Part shown: piece by piece, positions 30,737 to 37,417 of the stretch
How positions within the stretch are numbered: the first letter of the stretch is position 1
How the letters are laid out: every line of letters starts with the position of its first letter
The notes under the pieces: generated by a model
Told to the model about the DNA's origin: nothing
Seen by the model: the letters and a program-made list of their open reading frames with translations, nothing else
Databases searched by the model: none
Made by a program: the position numbers and the translations under genes
IMG/VR virus record: IMGVR_UViG_3300005096_000098
Location: 1-37,469 of that record
Source: a virus
Reading direction: 5' to 3' (one strand)
Length of the DNA: 37,469 nucleotides

Positions 30737-30760
30737 CGCACCAGAAAGAGGACTGGTGCG
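30737..30760 (-). other. Late-leader hairpin
   Basis: CGCACCAG, loop of 8, CTGGTGCG: a perfect 8-base stem. It lies about 40-65 bases downstream of the candidate late promoter start, next to the palindrome CATGCA-G-TGCATG (30766-30778). In lambdoid phages a pause or terminator stands here until Q acts. A T run is lacking. Confidence 0.5.
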
Positions 30761-30807
30761 GGCATCATGCAGTGCATGGGCTTTGCTCTTTAGCCTTTAA
30801 CAAGCCG

Positions 30808-30837
30808 ATTATGGCTAGATAGATCACCTCACTACAA
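30808..30837 (-). promoter_or_regulatory. Candidate late promoter downstream of Q-like gene
   Basis: Read leftward: TTGTAG (30832-30837), 18 bases, CATAAT (30808-30813). It stands 75-100 bases beyond the Q-like stop and before all late genes, the place of lambda PR'. The fit to consensus is moderate. Confidence 0.5.
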
Positions 30838-30910
30838 GGCTATGTGTTTGTTTTGCGGGATAAAATCCTACGTTGGTAAAATACTACTACATCAATTCGG
30901 GTATGGCAAG

Positions 30911-31489
30911 CTATAAACATATATTATTTACTGCTTTGTGCATGATGTTTTCTATCATGCAAACGATATCGTTATATTTGTGTCGATAGTTCTCGCTGTA
31001 GGTTGATTCTGCTATGCCTAGCTCTTTTGATACCATCCTTGCATCAAATCGCTTCTGGCCTGAACCACCACACCCGCCGCATATCGAGCTATCAGTATAC
31101 TTGGTGCCGTGGCATGTTCTGCATACTGGCGTTGTTATTACGCGCTCTATAGCTATTCTTGTGAGGGTTCTGAGCCTATCCTTTCCCTTGTCCACACATC
31201 GCCAGCGTCTTTCTGATGCTAGTTTTAGCGTTTCATTGAATACGTAGCTGAACAGTCCGTTGGTCTTTTCGATCTTTCCATTAACCATCTTGAATGTGGG
31301 GCGCAGTAATCGCTTTAATTCCTGATCGTCACCGTTGATTCTTGCTGACAAGAGACTGTTTGATACCTTATCGAGCTTATAGCAGGCCGCTGCTACGTCT
31401 GAGCTAGTTATACCGATGGCGGTACTATGGCCTACAGTGCCAATTTGTGAGGTTTGCGGATTCAATTTTGTTAAAGCTTCTGGATTCAT
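30911..31489 (-). CDS. Q-like late antiterminator
   Basis: A 192-residue protein. It has an N-terminal helical region, then a zinc knuckle with C123, C126, C137 and C140 (CRTCHG and CGGCGGSG), the CxxCxG pairs of phage 82-type Q proteins. A C-terminal helix-turn-helix (MVSKELGIAESTYSENY) would bind a site near the late promoter. Q proteins bind RNA polymerase held at the late promoter and let it read through terminators. Position directly before the late genes supports this. Confidence 0.82.
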   Translation of the reverse strand: MNPEALTKLNPQTSQIGTVGHSTAIGITSSDVAAACYKLDKVSNSLLSARINGDDQELKRLLRPTFKMVNGKIEKTNGLFSYVFNETLKLASERRWRCVDKGKDRLRTLTRIAIERVITTPVCRTCHGTKYTDSSICGGCGGSGQKRFDARMVSKELGIAESTYSENYRHKYNDIVCMIENIMHKAVNNICL

Positions 31490-31517
31490 TAGCTAATTCC
31501 ATTATTTTGAATGATTT

Positions 31518-31545
31518 ATTTTACCACATAAGTTATTGATTACAA
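31518..31545 (-). promoter_or_regulatory. Candidate promoter for the Q-like gene
   Basis: Read leftward: TTGTAA (31540-31545), 16 bases, TAAAAT (31518-31523). It starts 29 bases before the Q-like start, in an AT-rich divergent gap. The promoter is moderate in quality. Confidence 0.45.
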
Positions 31546-31586
31546 ACAATCTGGTTAAATAGTTTGATTATATTAGTGATTATTAC

Positions 31587-31615
31587 TTGATACTTTGTGC
31601 AGGTTTTGCTATATT
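31587..31615 (+). promoter_or_regulatory. Promoter of the 31.7-33.1 kb operon
   Basis: TTGATA (31587-31592), 17 bases, TATATT (31610-31615), with TG at -13/-12 less clear. It precedes the small-gene group beginning at 31661 and is divergent from the Q-like promoter. Confidence 0.75.
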
Positions 31616-31660
31616 TAATCCATAGTCAATAACGGCTTATAACTTAAAGAGGGTTTAGAG

Positions 31661-31849
31661 ATGAATATTAATTTTTGGCCTGATGTAGATGGTAAATGGG
31701 TCTGCTATGTATGCAAGAAGCCAATGCCAGATAACTATGAACCACCAACTTGCTGTAGCGGGCATGAGTGCGGCTGCATGGGGATGCCTACTGAACCGAA
31801 TGTTTGTTCTAATAAGTGCTGGGATAAGAGGCTAAAGGAAAAACAATGA
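31661..31849 (+). CDS. Cysteine-rich zinc protein, 62 aa
   Basis: Nine cysteines in 62 residues: CYVC at 15-18, CC at 31-32, CGC at 37-39, CSNKC at 49-53. This suggests two zinc sites with a treble-clef look (VCSNKCWDKR at the end). AGAGGG is before the ATG. It has relatives at 33152 and 33725 with the same CYVC and CS..C layout. Role unknown; likely binds nucleic acid or protein. Confidence 0.6.
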   Translation: MNINFWPDVDGKWVCYVCKKPMPDNYEPPTCCSGHECGCMGMPTEPNVCSNKCWDKRLKEKQ

Positions 31850-31974
31850 CCACACTAACCATCTTCACAGTATCCCTGCTCGTCACCTTTGGCGGGTTAG
31901 GGCTTATCTACTGGCTTGAGGGGTTGATGTATAAAGAGCCAGTGAACAATAACTTTAATCGGGATTATAAATAG
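31846..31974 (+). CDS. 42-aa single-pass membrane peptide
   Basis: ATGA overlap with the previous stop. One TM segment at about residues 3-24, then a polar Asn-rich tail. Preceded by AAAGGAAA. Unknown role. Confidence 0.5.
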   Translation: MTTLTIFTVSLLVTFGGLGLIYWLEGLMYKEPVNNNFNRDYK

Positions 31975-31981
31975 GTGACTT

Positions 31982-32143
31982 ATGAGATTCAAAGCATTTG
32001 CTGGCAACATGTTCGTCGGCTATCTATCCGTAGTGCCTGGATTCTCCCATAACTTTATCAGCCGTAGTAATCAGGTAGTCTGTCATCGTTATGCGCTGGG
32101 AAGGGTTGCGGGTTATAAACAACTTAGATTAGAGAGAGTTTAA
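31982..32143 (+). CDS. Hypothetical basic protein, 53 aa
   Basis: Starts with AGGTGA upstream. A mixed hydrophobic/basic sequence, beta-rich at the start, with no recognised domain. The stop is two bases before the next ATG. Confidence 0.5.
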   Translation: MRFKAFAGNMFVGYLSVVPGFSHNFISRSNQVVCHRYALGRVAGYKQLRLERV

Positions 32144-32145
32144 TT

Positions 32146-32280
32146 ATGCCAATTATAGGATTTATTATAGTGGTTGTCATCGGGCTTTCTGCGTCGAAGC
32201 TTCTAGGATTTAGTGATATGGCCGCTCTTGTCGGCGCTATCATTGGCGGCGGAGTCTATATTTTATTACAAATAAATTAA
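32146..32280 (+). CDS. 44-aa membrane protein
   Basis: Two hydrophobic segments (about residues 3-20 and 24-41) with a short polar loop; GAGAGAG lies before the ATG. The Gly-rich second helix (GAIIGGGVYILL) resembles holin-like peptides, though it lies in an early-type operon. Function unknown. Confidence 0.5.
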   Translation: MPIIGFIIVVVIGLSASKLLGFSDMAALVGAIIGGGVYILLQIN

Positions 32281-32314
32281 CCGCCACGGATGGCTTTACC
32301 TTATAGGGTGACTT

Positions 32315-32464
32315 ATGGAATATACGGAAAAAGAGATTGAAGAGCTACTTGCAAGGCAGCGAGAACAATGCGCAGTAGCGTATATCAAATACGTATCTAA
32401 TACTCTACCTAGCGATTGGGACGACTATGATGCTTGGTATGCTATTAAATCTGCCGAGTTGTAA
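32315..32464 (+). CDS. Hypothetical acidic protein, 49 aa
   Basis: AGGGTGA site before the ATG. An N-terminal charged helix and an aromatic, acidic C-terminal part (DWDDYDAWY). No domain recognised. Confidence 0.5.
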   Translation: MEYTEKEIEELLARQREQCAVAYIKYVSNTLPSDWDDYDAWYAIKSAEL

Positions 32465-32508
32465 AAGAGCGATTAACTAACTGAATTATAACACATTAAA
32501 GGTGCCAT

Positions 32509-32685
32509 ATGAACATTAAACAACTCAACGAAGCTATAGCCCGCTGCAATCCCTACGAGCAGAAAACCAAACTCCGCCACCTGCACAAGCAGAAGCGCCA
32601 GCTCCTTAAATCCATCAATCAGTCGGTGGTTGATGTGACTACGGGGAATTTACCGGCTATGTTACAGAAGCAATCGGGGCTTTAA
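32509..32685 (+). CDS. Hypothetical basic helical protein, 58 aa
   Basis: AGGTG is 6 bases before the ATG. Helical and Lys/Gln-rich (KLRHLHKQKRQLLKSIN), resembling a small DNA- or RNA-binding coiled protein. Its end is two bases from the next start. Confidence 0.5.
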   Translation: MNIKQLNEAIARCNPYEQKTKLRHLHKQKRQLLKSINQSVVDVTTGNLPAMLQKQSGL

Positions 32686-32686
32686 T

Positions 32687-32905
32687 ATGATATTACTTAG
32701 ACGGAATAATCAGGTTGATGAAAGCTTTTCTTATCCAAACGAAAACATGATCGAAGGCGAAGCCGTTGAGCTTGTTAAGGTTGAACGCTATAAGCACCTT
32801 CCCCCTAATATTATCTTTAAATCTAATGATGGGTTGCGGCTACACGGCGATTTAAACTGTGGCGATTTAAACTGTTTTGACTACGTCAGGCAGGCTAAGA
32901 AATGA
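32687..32905 (+). CDS. Hypothetical protein with tandem GDLNC repeat
   Basis: A 72-residue protein. Its 3' part contains two perfect copies of a 15-base unit (32846-32860, 32861-32875), coding GDLNC twice. This is probably a recent duplication by slippage. No domain recognised. The stop overlaps the HTH gene (ATGA). Confidence 0.55.
   Translation: MILLRRNNQVDESFSYPNENMIEGEAVELVKVERYKHLPPNIIFKSNDGLRLHGDLNCGDLNCFDYVRQAKK
32846..32875 (+). repeat. Two tandem 15-bp repeats
   Basis: GGCGATTTAAACTGT occurs twice without a gap and in frame. The unit carries the TTTAAA palindrome. Confidence 0.95.
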
Positions 32906-33099
32906 CCAACGCCGACGAACTGCGCCAGATCAAACGTGATTACAAGCTAACCTCGAAAGATGTTGCGGATCTTCTTTCCTGTGAGGAGGTCACAGTTATA
33001 TCCTGGCTTCGTAATCCTGAAACAGAGGCGCATCGCAATATGAATGATGGAAGGCTGAAGCATCTTAGGCTGGCTTTGCGTGGTAGAAAGAAGAAGTAG
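32902..33099 (+). CDS. Small HTH DNA-binding protein
   Basis: A 65-residue protein. LTSKDVADLLSCEEVTVISW is a clear helix-turn-helix of the XRE/YdaS-like type, followed by a Arg/Lys-rich C-terminus (LALRGRKKK). It is the last gene before a terminator. It is the nearest thing to a Cro- or repressor-like protein in the genome, though it lies 4 kb from PL/PR and is short. It may regulate its own operon. Confidence 0.7.
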   Translation: MTNADELRQIKRDYKLTSKDVADLLSCEEVTVISWLRNPETEAHRNMNDGRLKHLRLALRGRKKK

Positions 33100-33104
33100 C
33101 CTTT

Positions 33105-33141
33105 GCCTGTAGGTTGCTTTGCCGCCTATGGGCTTATTTTT
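33105..33141 (+). terminator. Rightward terminator between convergent operons
   Basis: GCC, internal loop, TAGG, loop, CCTA, internal loop, GGC, then TTATTTTT. The stem is interrupted but has a good T run, and lies right where the 31.7-33.1 kb operon should stop before meeting the PL operon. Confidence 0.55.
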
Positions 33142-33151
33142 GTACTTTATA

Positions 33152-33355
33152 TCAATAACAAAACAAAGGATTAATATATTCTTTACTTAGTTGTTTATGT
33201 CTTTTTAAGCTATGTTCGGGAGAGCAATAAACTTCTTTCAGTTTCACATTCCAATAATTTGATTCTGGAAAACCACTGTCACTGCTTTTTATACGCGCGC
33301 CGCAAACATAGCACTCCCACCCAATCAAGCCGTTTTTAGGTATATTAAATCTCAT
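33152..33355 (-). CDS. Zinc-finger-like protein, 67 aa
   Basis: CYVC at about residues 15-18 and a second pair YCSPEH at about 43-48 (Cys and His), similar in spacing to the 31661 product (CYVC ... CSNKC). Last gene of the PL operon. The 120 bases upstream (33356-33475) hold no gene; they contain an imperfect GC-rich inverted repeat. Confidence 0.55.
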   Translation of the reverse strand: MRFNIPKNGLIGWECYVCGARIKSSDSGFPESNYWNVKLKEVYCSPEHSLKRHKQLSKEYINPLFCY

Positions 33356-33475
33356 ATTTATCTCAGACTGTGCACCTCTATGCGCGTTTTACCTGCCCGC
33401 CTAGCCTGATGCTCCTATTTGCCGTTTAAATCGCTTAGCGGGGCTTATAACAGGGTTTTATGGTGTTCTGTGGCA

Positions 33476-33649
33476 CTATTCTTCGTCCTCATCATCTTTA
33501 TCTATAATTTCACAGTCATATAAGCACTCAAATTCGCATTCGGCATGACATGGCGCTAAGTCTTTAGCTTCTTCCTCTGATTTAGCTTTCACCCAAACAA
33601 AATCAATATGCTTCTCTGTCACCTTAACTCTGTAGTCTTTCGTTTTCAT
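33476..33649 (-). CDS. Hypothetical acidic protein, 57 aa
   Basis: The ATG at 33649 follows the perfect site GGAGGT, so it is chosen over a TTG at 33661. Residues 1-25 form a beta/alpha unit (DYRVKV, FVWVKAKSEEEAKDLA), known in small phage proteins. The tail holds CHAECEFECLYDC, four cysteines, then a Glu/Asp run. Possibly binds a metal. Confidence 0.6.
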   Translation of the reverse strand: MKTKDYRVKVTEKHIDFVWVKAKSEEEAKDLAPCHAECEFECLYDCEIIDKDDEDEE

Positions 33650-33671
33650 CTCTACCTCCAATTATAGCATT

Positions 33672-33730
33672 TTATAACCTTACGTTACACCCGACACGGT
33701 TATGCTGTGCGGGTGAACTAGGTGTTATGT
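33672..33730 (-). other. attC-like site 4, compact
   Basis: Outer boxes TTATAAC (33672-33678) and GTTATGT (33724-33730), each 5 bases from inner arms. Left arm GTT-A-CACCCG-A-CAC (33684-33697), right arm GTG-CGGGTG-AAC (33707-33718): perfect pairing except for two extra A in one arm. The stop TAA of the gene at 33725 lies in the box (ACATAAC on the minus strand). 59 bases, close to the shortest class of attC sites. Confidence 0.5.
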
Positions 33731-33919
33731 GTTGTAATCATTGGCACACGTTTCAGAGCAAAAAACTTCATTCCCTCGACTATAAATTTCACGGCACGTT
33801 TCAGAACATCTAGCGCATACAGTACCGCTGTTTTCTTCAGCCTTTACTTGTGCGTTCATTTCACGACAACACTCTTGGCAATAGCTAAACGGGTGGTTCC
33901 CATGATTACATGGCTTCAT
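33725..33919 (-). CDS. Double zinc-knuckle protein, 64 aa
   Basis: CNHGNH at 3-8, CQECC at 16-20, CARC at 37-40, CSETC near the end: ten cysteines and some His, enough for two zinc ions. AGGAGAA precedes the ATG. The stop lies in the attC-like box, as expected of a cassette gene. It resembles the 31661 protein in its final FCSETCAND treble-clef ending. Confidence 0.6.
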   Translation of the reverse strand: MKPCNHGNHPFSYCQECCREMNAQVKAEENSGTVCARCSETCREIYSRGNEVFCSETCANDYNT

Positions 33920-33934
33920 CTTTCTTCTCCTAAA

Positions 33935-34210
33935 TTATTGTTGTACCAAGCTCCGCGCCAAATGGTCACGGATCACCCTTTCTTTCTTCGTCAATATCCG
34001 CACTGCCTTTGCTGCTTCTGTTATCTCGCAGCGATCTAATCCGACAACCTGGCGAAGCGCTATCCTTGCGCCGAGCTGCTTCAGCTTGTAATCCCGCCTG
34101 ATTGCATAGTCTGTCTTGCCGGTTATGTTCGACCAGCCAGTGACTCCGTGGGTTATTAATTCGCCGTTGTCGTCTTTGGTGGTTATGGATATTGGGCTAC
34201 TTCTGCTCAT
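33935..34210 (-). CDS. Hypothetical basic protein, 91 aa
   Basis: Overlaps the upstream gene by ATGA. Residues 20-50 (GWSNITGKTDYAIRRDYKLK) and a C-terminal helix with many Arg/Lys suggest nucleic acid binding. No family recognised; it could be a NinH-like or replication accessory protein, but evidence is thin. Confidence 0.55.
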   Translation of the reverse strand: MSRSSPISITTKDDNGELITHGVTGWSNITGKTDYAIRRDYKLKQLGARIALRQVVGLDRCEITEAAKAVRILTKKERVIRDHLARSLVQQ

Positions 34211-34503
34211 TTTTTTACCGGTTTGATCTTTTCTATCTTTAACTGCGCTTCTTGACTACCCTTAAAAAGTGGCTTTATCTTTAAATGGTCAAATATCGCG
34301 CCAAACAGTGCCGATTGAGAAACCTTATATTCTATGCCGTATCCGTTATAATCTTCTACAAAATCAATCTCTTCGTAATTACCAAAAATAATACAATCAC
34401 TTCCGTCGCTTAAGTCTATTTTCTTTACCGTTGTTTTCCCTATTTCTTTTTCAAGATCACTTATTCGCTTCTCAAGCTCTTCTATCTTCTTTTTATTAAA
34501 CAT
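34207..34503 (-). CDS. Hypothetical protein with N-terminal coiled coil
   Basis: A 98-residue protein. The first 22 residues are a strong coiled coil (KIEELEKRISDLEKEI), followed by a beta-rich acidic middle and a Lys-rich end. GAGAGAAC lies before the ATG. Role unknown; probably oligomeric. Confidence 0.55.
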   Translation of the reverse strand: MFNKKKIEELEKRISDLEKEIGKTTVKKIDLSDGSDCIIFGNYEEIDFVEDYNGYGIEYKVSQSALFGAIFDHLKIKPLFKGSQEAQLKIEKIKPVKK

Positions 34504-34523
34504 AATTGTTCTCTCTTGTTAAA

Positions 34524-34709
34524 TTAAACATCTACATATTCAGTTGGAACATCTGTCCATTCAGACCAAACCGGCGTTTGATTCATGTCTGAATTATCAA
34601 TGGAAACAACTTCTTTATATTGCAAAACAGGCTCTTCATAACGCGTTATCATGTGCCCAAACTCAGGATATTCATCCCATCTTCCAACTTTCCATCGTAA
34701 TTCAATCAT
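34524..34709 (-). CDS. Conserved-type small phage protein, 61 aa
   Basis: The ATG at 34709 has AGAGAGG upstream; the frame opens at 34754. The sequence IELRWKVGRW... VLQYKEVV... VWSEWTDVPTEYVDV fits a small protein common in phage early regions, with LRW, LQYR and W.DVP.V positions. Function unknown. Confidence 0.65.
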   Translation of the reverse strand: MIELRWKVGRWDEYPEFGHMITRYEEPVLQYKEVVSIDNSDMNQTPVWSEWTDVPTEYVDV

Positions 34710-34725
34710 ATCAACCTCTCTTAAA

Positions 34726-35214
34726 TTAAATATCCACGGTTCTTGTTCTTGCAATAATTGTTTTCATCATGGAAAAAAGCTTTGATTTGTCAATCTTTCC
34801 CATATCAACCTTTTCTCTAGTTCTCATAAATTTAATCGAATCCCCGCGCCACCATATCCCTTGTTGTTGAAGATCAAGAATGTACATCTGGTCTGGATGA
34901 CTAAGCTTGTAAAATGCTGATAATGTTTCAGACAATCTATCAGCATAGGGCGTGACCCAATATTGCTTGGTCTCGTCAGTATTCCGTTTTGGCTTCGTCC
35001 ACTCAAGTCGTGGTTTTTCACCCTTAGACATAGGCTCTACTTTTGTCATCCACCACTTAGCAGCGTCCTGCTGTTTTTCAGGCATCATCGCAGGGTGGCT
35101 TTTATCAGCATCTCGACGATTATTAATAACGTCCATCAACCTCTGAACAGGTGTAATTTGCGCGGCAATCTCTGATTGATCTCGGTACTTACTTTTTTTG
35201 TTGAAATCAGCCAT
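34726..35214 (-). CDS. Possible replication partner protein, 162 aa
   Basis: A 162-residue protein directly after the O-like gene and overlapping it by 8 bases, the place of lambda P (helicase loader). There is no Walker motif, so it is not a DnaC-type ATPase. It is helical with Trp-rich parts (KWWMTKVEPM, YWVTPYADRL, GIWWRGDSI). P-like function is inferred only from position. Confidence 0.5.
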   Translation of the reverse strand: MADFNKKSKYRDQSEIAAQITPVQRLMDVINNRRDADKSHPAMMPEKQQDAAKWWMTKVEPMSKGEKPRLEWTKPKRNTDETKQYWVTPYADRLSETLSAFYKLSHPDQMYILDLQQQGIWWRGDSIKFMRTREKVDMGKIDKSKLFSMMKTIIARTRTVDI

Positions 35215-35881
35215 GATAATTTTCCTCTTTAACTTTCACAAAATTCGACTCTTTTACCAGCCATTCAAGATTTGCCATAAATGGCTTCTTTCCGTTGTTT
35301 CCGCCAGATAGTCCAACAAGGAATTTAGACTGGTTGACGTATTGAAAATAATTCTCCCAATTATCCAATGATTTTAAATCTTGTATCCATCTTTGCCTGA
35401 TATAGCTTTTTCTTGTTGCTGTTAGCTTTTCAACCTTCGGCAGTGTTGGTAATTCTTTGTGATATAGGTCTACAATAGCCTGATACGGAACGCCATTCGC
35501 CTTTGGTGATGGCTTGTTGTTTATTGTTTCATTAACAGTATCAGTAACAGTTACAGTATCATTAACAAGGTTATTTGGGTTAGCTTGGGTTGTTTGGGTT
35601 TCTTTAGAAAGGCTTGGGTTATTTGGGTTTTTCTTAGGTCTACCCCCTAAAGCCCCGTTCTTACGCTGTTTCTCGACGAAAACATCATATTTTTTCATAT
35701 CTCTATCAAGCTGATTTTTTATTGGAGTGAAAGCAAAAGTTAAATCTCTACTTAGTTTAACGTCAACACCGTCAACATGATTAATGATTGATTTCAGTAA
35801 TTTTCCGGCCTCATCATCTGTCATTAGTTCAACCGTTGTTAGTAAGTCTCGCATTAGAATAAATGATTTTTTTTGACTCAT
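35207..35881 (-). CDS. O-like replication protein (DUF6291 N-terminus)
   Basis: A 224-residue protein. Residues 1-85 match the DUF6291 pattern (FILMRDLLTTVELMTDDEAG, AFTPIKNQLDRDMKKYD, KQRKNGALGGRPKK). A low-complexity Asn/Thr linker (about 85-125) covers the iterons. Residues 125-224 resemble the C-terminal domain of phage replication initiators (VPYQAIVDLYHKELPTLPKV, then RKSYIRQRW and NLEWLVKESNFVKV). It would bind the origin and recruit the host helicase. Confidence 0.75.
   Translation of the reverse strand: MSQKKSFILMRDLLTTVELMTDDEAGKLLKSIINHVDGVDVKLSRDLTFAFTPIKNQLDRDMKKYDVFVEKQRKNGALGGRPKKNPNNPSLSKETQTTQANPNNLVNDTVTVTDTVNETINNKPSPKANGVPYQAIVDLYHKELPTLPKVEKLTATRKSYIRQRWIQDLKSLDNWENYFQYVNQSKFLVGLSGGNNGKKPFMANLEWLVKESNFVKVKEENYHG
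35514..35640. other. Candidate replication origin with phased iterons
   Basis: Five exact TTGGGTT copies start at 35575, 35585, 35594, 35614 and 35623, spaced 10, 9, 20 and 9 bases, so about one or two helical turns apart. AT-rich DNA with the palindrome GTAAC-A-GTTAC (35544-35554) lies beside them. Lambda's origin is also a row of iterons inside its initiator gene. The repeats partly coincide with Asn-Pro codons, so coding constraint is an alternative. Confidence 0.5.
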
Positions 35882-36072
35882 TTCTCTATCTCACCTGTAA
35901 ACTCGAAATACCATTTTCGGTATTTATCAAAGTTGTTTGGGTGTAAAATAGTACTTGTGACTATTGATAGCTCACTAGCGTTTTTAGGGTATCTGCCGTT
36001 GATAGCATGGAATTCTCGAAAGCACACTAAAACGCCGCGCTTACGGATTCCTATCGTTGTTGTATCTTGCAT
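35878..36072 (-). CDS. Hypothetical basic protein, 64 aa
   Basis: The ATG at 36072 follows ACGAGAAATT, while the frame extends to a TTG at 36117. A small basic alpha/beta protein (IRKRGVLVCFREFHAINGRYP). Its stop overlaps the start of the O-like gene, so it is probably coupled to it. The 190 bases upstream (36073-36262) carry no gene beyond a 15-codon frame and may hold regulatory DNA. Confidence 0.5.
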   Translation of the reverse strand: MQDTTTIGIRKRGVLVCFREFHAINGRYPKNASELSIVTSTILHPNNFDKYRKWYFEFTGEIEK

Positions 36073-36262
36073 AATTTCTCGTTTAGTTGTGTCTCGTTTA
36101 AAAGGATTGGCAGCCAACGAGAAAGGCGCTTCATCGGGTAATTACTCCCGACTAAGCCAGTATGTCTATTGTACACAAATTATCCATAACCTGCAAATCA
36201 ACGAAAGCAAACAGCAAGCGCAATTATGGCAAGCTGTGTTCTCATGTCGCAGTTGCACTTAT

Positions 36263-36457
36263 TCACTTTATTCTCCCGAAGTCTGTTTTACGATTTTTTC
36301 TTTTATTTCTTCGTTCCACATACTTCACGACATTACTAGCCGCGCGCATACAGTCTTTATTCATCTGTTCTTCAGATACGCTCCAGCCATTGAAATAAGA
36401 CACCTCTCGCAGAATCATATCGTTAATATGCTTAGCCATCCTTTCGTTTTCTTCCAT
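36263..36457 (-). CDS. Hypothetical protein, 64 aa
   Basis: ATG at 36457 in TGATG overlap with the upstream stop. Helical and polar, ending in a basic tail (VERRNKRKNRKTDFGRIK). It resembles small DNA-binding phage proteins but has no named family. Confidence 0.55.
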   Translation of the reverse strand: MEENERMAKHINDMILREVSYFNGWSVSEEQMNKDCMRAASNVVKYVERRNKRKNRKTDFGRIK

Positions 36458-36711
36458 CACTCATCCCCCAGTACGCTATTAATGGCTTCATGGGTCTCAT
36501 GCAGCGTTATCAGTATCCCGCTTGAGCATCCGATATTACCCTTTGCTGATGCCCTCAAGTTGCCGATTGCCGCCTTCAACCTCTGGTGGTCTGATCTGCG
36601 AACCAGGGCGATGATTTGCTTTGCGCTAATTAAATCAAGACCATCTTGATAAACGTGGTCACGAAGTAGGTAAACCTTCGCGATTCTATCTATTATCTCT
36701 TCGTCATTCAT
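36457..36711 (-). CDS. Hypothetical protein, 84 aa
   Basis: A soluble helical protein with AGGAGA upstream of the ATG. The first 20 residues are acidic, the middle is basic (VRRSDHQRLKAAIGNLRA), and the C-terminus (ITLHETHEAINSVLG) is another helix. No domain recognised. Confidence 0.55.
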   Translation of the reverse strand: MNDEEIIDRIAKVYLLRDHVYQDGLDLISAKQIIALVRRSDHQRLKAAIGNLRASAKGNIGCSSGILITLHETHEAINSVLGDE

Positions 36712-36755
36712 TGCTTATCTCCTGCTGTTGATTCGATTGATTCCTGCTTATTCAT
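36708..36755 (-). CDS. Possible 15-aa leader peptide
   Basis: ATG preceded by AAGAGAG and a stop overlapping the next start (ATGA). The 15 polar residues have no family. It may exist only to couple translation to the gene at 36457-36711. Confidence 0.25.
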   Translation of the reverse strand: MNKQESIESTAGDKQ

Positions 36756-36770
36756 TATCGACTCTCTTTG

Positions 36771-37223
36771 CTATTTATCATCGTTCAAGCTTCCATCTGT
36801 TCCAAGAAAAGACCATTTAATAAACCTTAAAACATTATCAAGCGCATCTATATACTCGCTGGTCTCTGCGTCATACGTCCCTTTCATCTTTTCAACAATC
36901 TTTATGTCTCTATCCATCGTTGCAGGATTATGTTTGTACCTTGTGTCGTTGCTCATACCTTTTCCCTCGTTGAATTCTGATTCTATGGCTTGCCATGTGG
37001 TTGTGGCTTCTTTGTCGGGGAGGCGTTTTAGCCTAGATTCAGGGGCATGATTACAGGTTTCGCCAGATTTTGTTTCAAGCTCTTTATCAACAATCCATCT
37101 ATCATTGCCAACAAAGCCTTTAATTTTTCCGGCAAACGTAATAACCGTAACGATCATTCCCTTATTTGGCTTTCTACCGCCAACAATAACCGCTCGACAC
37201 CCCTCAACAATTGGTAAGCTCAT
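36771..37223 (-). CDS. Hypothetical protein with SH3-like N-terminus, 150 aa
   Basis: CCGGAGAATAAG provides the ribosome site. Residues 1-60 look like a small beta-barrel: GCRAVIVGG, KGMIVTVITFAGKIKGFV and DRWIVDKEL, similar to KOW/SH3-like folds of small phage proteins. The C-terminal 75 residues are helical (KIVEKMKGTYDAETSEYIDA). It follows the RHH-like gene by one base. Function unknown. Confidence 0.6.
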   Translation of the reverse strand: MSLPIVEGCRAVIVGGRKPNKGMIVTVITFAGKIKGFVGNDRWIVDKELETKSGETCNHAPESRLKRLPDKEATTTWQAIESEFNEGKGMSNDTRYKHNPATMDRDIKIVEKMKGTYDAETSEYIDALDNVLRFIKWSFLGTDGSLNDDK

Positions 37224-37224
37224 C

Positions 37225-37383
37225 TTATTCTCCGGTCTTAGCCTTGATTATTCTGTTTCTACTTAGTCGCGCCGTGTTCTTTAACTTGTGATGGTCTGAC
37301 TTGTGCGCCCATAAACATATCTTGGATAGCCCTAGAGCCTTCATCTTCTCTACATACTTTTTTTCATGCTTGCTGTTTGCCAT
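37225..37383 (-). CDS. Ribbon-helix-helix-like regulator, first gene of PL
   Basis: A 52-residue basic protein. The open frame reaches 37446, but its start there lies inside the PL promoter, so the ATG at 37383 is chosen. KKYVEKMKALGLSKICLWAH then helix SDHHKLKNTARLSRNRI fits a strand-helix-helix (Arc-like) DNA-binding fold. It is the first gene after PL, whose spacer holds the inverted repeat TATCA-n6-TGATA. It is the best candidate for control of PL and PR. Confidence 0.6.
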   Translation of the reverse strand: MANSKHEKKYVEKMKALGLSKICLWAHKSDHHKLKNTARLSRNRIIKAKTGE

Positions 37384-37417
37384 GCCTGTAAACCCTGTTA
37401 TTATTGTTTGTATAGCT

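Noticed and set aside
32846-32875. A CRISPR or longer tandem array
   Set aside because: Only two adjacent 15-bp units with no spacer. No CRISPR-like array was seen anywhere in the window.
33356-33475. A fifth attC-like site after the 33476 gene
   Set aside because: There is an imperfect GCCC...GGGC inverted repeat, but no matching ATAAC/GTTAT boxes around it.
36073-36262. A promoter (TTGCAG-17-TACAAT, leftward) before the gene at 35878
   Set aside because: The -35 matches in only three positions and PL already serves the operon. The interval is noted as non-coding.
35873-36649. A 258-codon plus-strand frame
   Set aside because: It runs antisense across five minus-strand genes that have ribosome sites and overlaps. 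It has no ribosome site, and the composition looks like a translated complement.
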